Assembly: GCF_025997995.1 (NCBI RefSeq)
Contig: NZ_AP026683.1
Coordinates: 2,976,501 to 3,040,500 of the forward strand
Length of the DNA: 64,000 bases
Reading direction: 5' to 3'
Source: Sediminibacterium sp. TEGAF015
Lineage (GTDB): Bacteria > Bacteroidota > Bacteroidia > Chitinophagales > Chitinophagaceae
The first letter of the stretch is position 1; each line of letters opens with the position of its first letter. The notes beneath the pieces were generated by a model. The model was given only the letters and a program-made list of their open reading frames with translations, searched no databases and was not told the origin of the DNA. The translations under genes and the position numbers were made by a program. Positions 61,655 through 64,000 of this stretch are shown piece by piece.

Positions 61655-62874
61655 AATTGGTTCAATGCTTGTTCAAAGTCGGCAATAATGTCTTCTATAT
61701 TTTCAATACCCACACTCAATCGGATTAGGCCATCGGTGATATCGAATTGCAATCTTTCTTCTTTTGTTAATCCCATATGGCTCATGCTGGCCGGGTGTGA
61801 TAAGAGCGTATCTGGTGTCCCAAATGAAATGGCTTTTACTGCCATTTGTAATGCGTCAATGAATTTTTTTCCTGCTTCTAATCCGCCCTTCAATTCAAAA
61901 CTCATCAATGCACCTGCCTGCTTCATTTGTTTACGAGCAATTGCATAATCGGGGTGTGTAGGTAATCCACAAAAATTTACCTTGGCTACGGCAGGATGTT
62001 GTGCCAGAAAATTGGCTACCTGTACTGCATTGCTGCAGTGTCGCTCCATTCTTAACTCCAACGTTTTTAATCCGTTGGTTAGTAAAAATGCATCGAATGC
62101 ATTGCTGTTGCCTCCCAGTAAAACATGCCATTTCCAGATAGGCCCATGCATCAATGCAAGGTCTTTGCCTATTAAAATTCCACCGATGGCGGTACCATGT
62201 CCATTCAGAAATTTAGTAGTGCTGTGCATTACAAAATCTGCTCCCCACTTAAAGGGTTGTTGTAAAAATGGCGTAGCTGCTGTGTTGTCTACAGATACTT
62301 TGATACCTTTTGATTTGGCCAGCTCACATACTTTCTGAATATCAATGCAACGCAGGGTTGGATTGGAAGGTGTTTCAATATGTATTAGCTGAATATTCGA
62401 ATGTTTTTGTAGTGCTTCTTCAATTGCAGCTTCATCATTCAGATTAATTAGAATAGTATCTACTCCTGTATCTGCAAGTACTTTGTGTAATAGCTCGTGT
62501 GTGCCACCATACAATGCATGATGGGATAATACAGCATCCCCTTTTTTTAGTAAGCCTAAAAACAAAGTGGTTAGAGCTGCTTGTCCGCTGGAATGCAGCA
62601 ATGCCTTTACCTGTAAGGGTTCACCGGCCTCATTTTTTAATCCGAAACTTTCCAGTGCTGCAATGGTTTCTTCTGCAACCGTAAAACTTGGATTGCCCCA
62701 ACGGCTATAGATTTTTGTTTTATCTGTTCCTGCAAATCTTTCACTTCCTTCAGTTGCTGAATCAAAAGTGAAAGTTGAGCTGGCATGTATGGGCGTCAAA
62801 TGCGCATGATTGGCATTGTTATGGCCAGATGCATGGATGGCAGTAGTACCAACTCCTTTGTATTTTTTATTCAT
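61651..62874 (-). CDS. Cys/Met metabolism PLP-dependent enzyme (cystathionine lyase/synthase family)
   Basis: ATG 62874 gives 407 residues, MNKKYKGVGTTAIHASGHNN; earlier in-frame codons overlap fabH. The fold-type I enzyme has IYSRWGNPSFTVAEE, the SSGQAALTTLFLGL loop, IETPSNPTLRCIDI, VDNTAATPF and the PLP-binding Lys in VMHSTTKFLNGHG. It may be cystathionine gamma-synthase, gamma-lyase or methionine gamma-lyase; the motifs seen do not separate them. It starts 13 nt after fabH and its stop overlaps the GNAT start. Confidence 0.9.
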   Translation of the reverse strand: MNKKYKGVGTTAIHASGHNNANHAHLTPIHASSTFTFDSATEGSERFAGTDKTKIYSRWGNPSFTVAEETIAALESFGLKNEAGEPLQVKALLHSSGQAALTTLFLGLLKKGDAVLSHHALYGGTHELLHKVLADTGVDTILINLNDEAAIEEALQKHSNIQLIHIETPSNPTLRCIDIQKVCELAKSKGIKVSVDNTAATPFLQQPFKWGADFVMHSTTKFLNGHGTAIGGILIGKDLALMHGPIWKWHVLLGGNSNAFDAFLLTNGLKTLELRMERHCSNAVQVANFLAQHPAVAKVNFCGLPTHPDYAIARKQMKQAGALMSFELKGGLEAGKKFIDALQMAVKAISFGTPDTLLSHPASMSHMGLTKEERLQFDITDGLIRLSVGIENIEDIIADFEQALNQL

Positions 62875-62887
62875 TTGAATTTTTTTT

Positions 62888-63877
62888 TTAATACGCCCAT
62901 TTGATCCAAGTTGCACCCCAGGTAAATCCACCCCCAAATGCAGCCAATACAATATTGTCACCTTTCTTCAATTGATTCTCCCAATCCCATAAACAAAGTG
63001 GGAGTGTAGCTGCAGTGGTGTTACCATATTTTTGAATATTGATCATCACTTTTTCTTTGGGTAGCCCCATTCTGTTTGCGGTTGCATCAATAATTCTGAG
63101 ATTAGCCTGGTGTGGAACCAGCCATGCAATATCATCTGCAGTTAAATTATTTCTTTCCAGTAATTCTGCACTAACATCAGCCATTCCTTTCACGGCAAAT
63201 TTGAATACGGCCTGCCCTTCCTGATAAGCATAGTGTTCTTTCGCCATAACTGTTTCTACCGATGCAGGCTTTAAGGAACCTCCCGCTTTCATGTGTAGAT
63301 ATTGTCTGCCACTTCCGTCGCTTCTTAAAATACTATCCTTAATTCCAATGTCTTCAGTAGTAGGCTCCAGCAATATAGCGCCTGCGCCGTCACCAAATAT
63401 GATACAGGTTGCACGATCGGTATAATCAATGATGGCACTCATTTTATCTACACCCACTACTATTACTTTTTTGTATCGCCCACTTTCTATGAACATGGCA
63501 CCTGTGGTAACAGCATATAAAAAACCACTGCAAGCAGCACTCATATCAAAGCCCCAGGCATTGGTAGCTCCAATTTTATCGGCTATAATATTGGCCGTTG
63601 CTGGAAATACCATATCAGGCGTTACGGTAGCGCAGATTATGCAATCGATATCTGTTGCTTCCATATTTTTTTTGCGCAATACTTCTTCAATGGCTTTAAC
63701 CGCCATATCACTACTCGCTTTACCCGGCTCTTTTAGGATTCTTCTTTCTTCAATTCCAGTTCTTGTTCTAATCCATTCATCATTGGTATCTACCATTTTC
63801 TCTAGGTCGAAATTGGTCAGTTTTGTTTCGGGAACATATCCGCCTACTGCGGTAATTGCTGCACTAATTTTATTCAT
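62888..63877 (-). CDS. fabH: 3-oxoacyl-[ACP] synthase III
   Basis: FabH starts fatty-acid synthesis by condensing acetyl-CoA with malonyl-ACP. The 329-residue thiolase-fold enzyme begins [20 protein letters not shown] and has [14 protein letters not shown], the active-site Cys in [14 protein letters not shown], His in [13 protein letters not shown] and Asn in [12 protein letters not shown]. Length is normal. It is the first gene of the four-gene minus-strand operon and divergent from ruvA. Confidence 0.96.
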   Translation of the reverse strand: MNKISAAITAVGGYVPETKLTNFDLEKMVDTNDEWIRTRTGIEERRILKEPGKASSDMAVKAIEEVLRKKNMEATDIDCIICATVTPDMVFPATANIIADKIGATNAWGFDMSAACSGFLYAVTTGAMFIESGRYKKVIVVGVDKMSAIIDYTDRATCIIFGDGAGAILLEPTTEDIGIKDSILRSDGSGRQYLHMKAGGSLKPASVETVMAKEHYAYQEGQAVFKFAVKGMADVSAELLERNNLTADDIAWLVPHQANLRIIDATANRMGLPKEKVMINIQKYGNTTAATLPLCLWDWENQLKKGDNIVLAAFGGGFTWGATWIKWAY

Positions 63878-63949
63878 GTAATAAGAGGGTTATATAAAAG
63901 GTTGAAGGTACAGCTAATTGCTTTCTTTTTGCTATTTTCGTCTTCATTT

Positions 63950-64000
63950 ATGATAGCATTTGTAAGAGGTCATTTTGCAGTTAAAACCCCAGCCCGCGTA
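63950..64000 (+). CDS. ruvA: Holliday junction branch migration protein RuvA, N-terminal fragment
   Basis: An ATG at 63950 opens a frame that runs off the right edge after 17 codons, MIAFVRGHFAVKTPARV. This matches the conserved start of RuvA (MIxxxxGxxxxKxPxxV), the OB-fold part that binds the four-way junction. TATTTTCG at 63933-63940 is a 7/8 match to the -7 element, 9 nt before the ATG. Only the first 17 residues are visible, so the call is probable rather than certain. Confidence 0.7.
   Translation, partial: MIAFVRGHFAVKTPARV

Noticed and set aside
1..64000. Search for tRNA, rRNA, CRISPR arrays, prophage genes and riboswitches
   Set aside because: No cloverleaf, repeat-spacer pattern, phage structural gene or conserved riboswitch core was visible in the intergenic stretches.

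Overview
The window looks like a chromosomal segment of a Bacteroidota bacterium, most likely Chitinophagia/Chitinophagaceae. The signs are moderately AT-rich sequence, promoters of the TTTG-N18/19-TAnnTTTG type with few Shine-Dalgarno sites, a futalosine-type menaquinone pathway, a class of large secreted S8 proteases, an FtsZ with a very long linker, and gene products typical of that group. The genus is an inference only. Nearly all of the window is coding and most genes are housekeeping; there are no tRNA or rRNA genes, CRISPR array or phage.

Layout. 1-9.2 kb: a truncated secreted S8 peptidase, an HD-domain hydrolase, a transporter-like protein with HEAT repeats next to a separate cyclic-nucleotide-binding protein, an unidentified lipoprotein/membrane-protein pair, and YqgE. 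9.3-11.9 kb: a sensor kinase and QueA. 12.0-28.1 kb: a colinear dcw cluster mraZ-rsmH-ftsL-ftsI-murE-mraY-murD-ftsW-murG-murC-ftsQ-ftsA-ftsZ, preceded by a promoter overlapped by 10-bp-periodic AAAGTG repeats that should be the MraZ operator. 28.16-29.55 kb: a complete IS3-family element (1389 bp, 26-bp imperfect ends, 3-bp target duplication, -1 frameshift signal) inserted between ftsZ and what looks like its original terminator.

29.6-32.3 kb: an SDR epimerase and a two-gene ABC exporter. 32.4-40.4 kb: a probable exopolysaccharide locus with a secreted GH5 glycosidase divergent from a degenerate membrane histidine kinase, a BcsB-like protein, a processive GT2 synthase with an N-terminal GspE_N/MshEN-like domain, and a polytopic membrane protein. 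40.4-53.2 kb: a FadN-type beta-oxidation enzyme, a probable 26-residue membrane peptide, gatC, two LolD-type ATPases, cobalamin adenosyltransferase, a small acidic protein, SemiSWEET, FabI, RecN, a TPR protein, a zinc-ribbon coiled-coil protein, NIF3 and a class-IV aminotransferase. 53.3-64 kb: photolyase, a DUF2911 protein, MqnD/MqnB, two PTPS paralogues plus FolE, FabD, a four-gene operon fabH-PLP enzyme-GNAT-GH5 lipoprotein, and the start of ruvA.

The most unusual non-coding signal is a family of five hairpins at 54.65-55.81 kb. Each carries a related 26-27-nt apical core starting with KGCAAY and ending with TTAAATG. In at least four copies the flanking arms are self-complementary but unrelated in sequence between copies. 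Three copies lie at or just after the stop codons of phr, the DUF2911 gene and mqnD.
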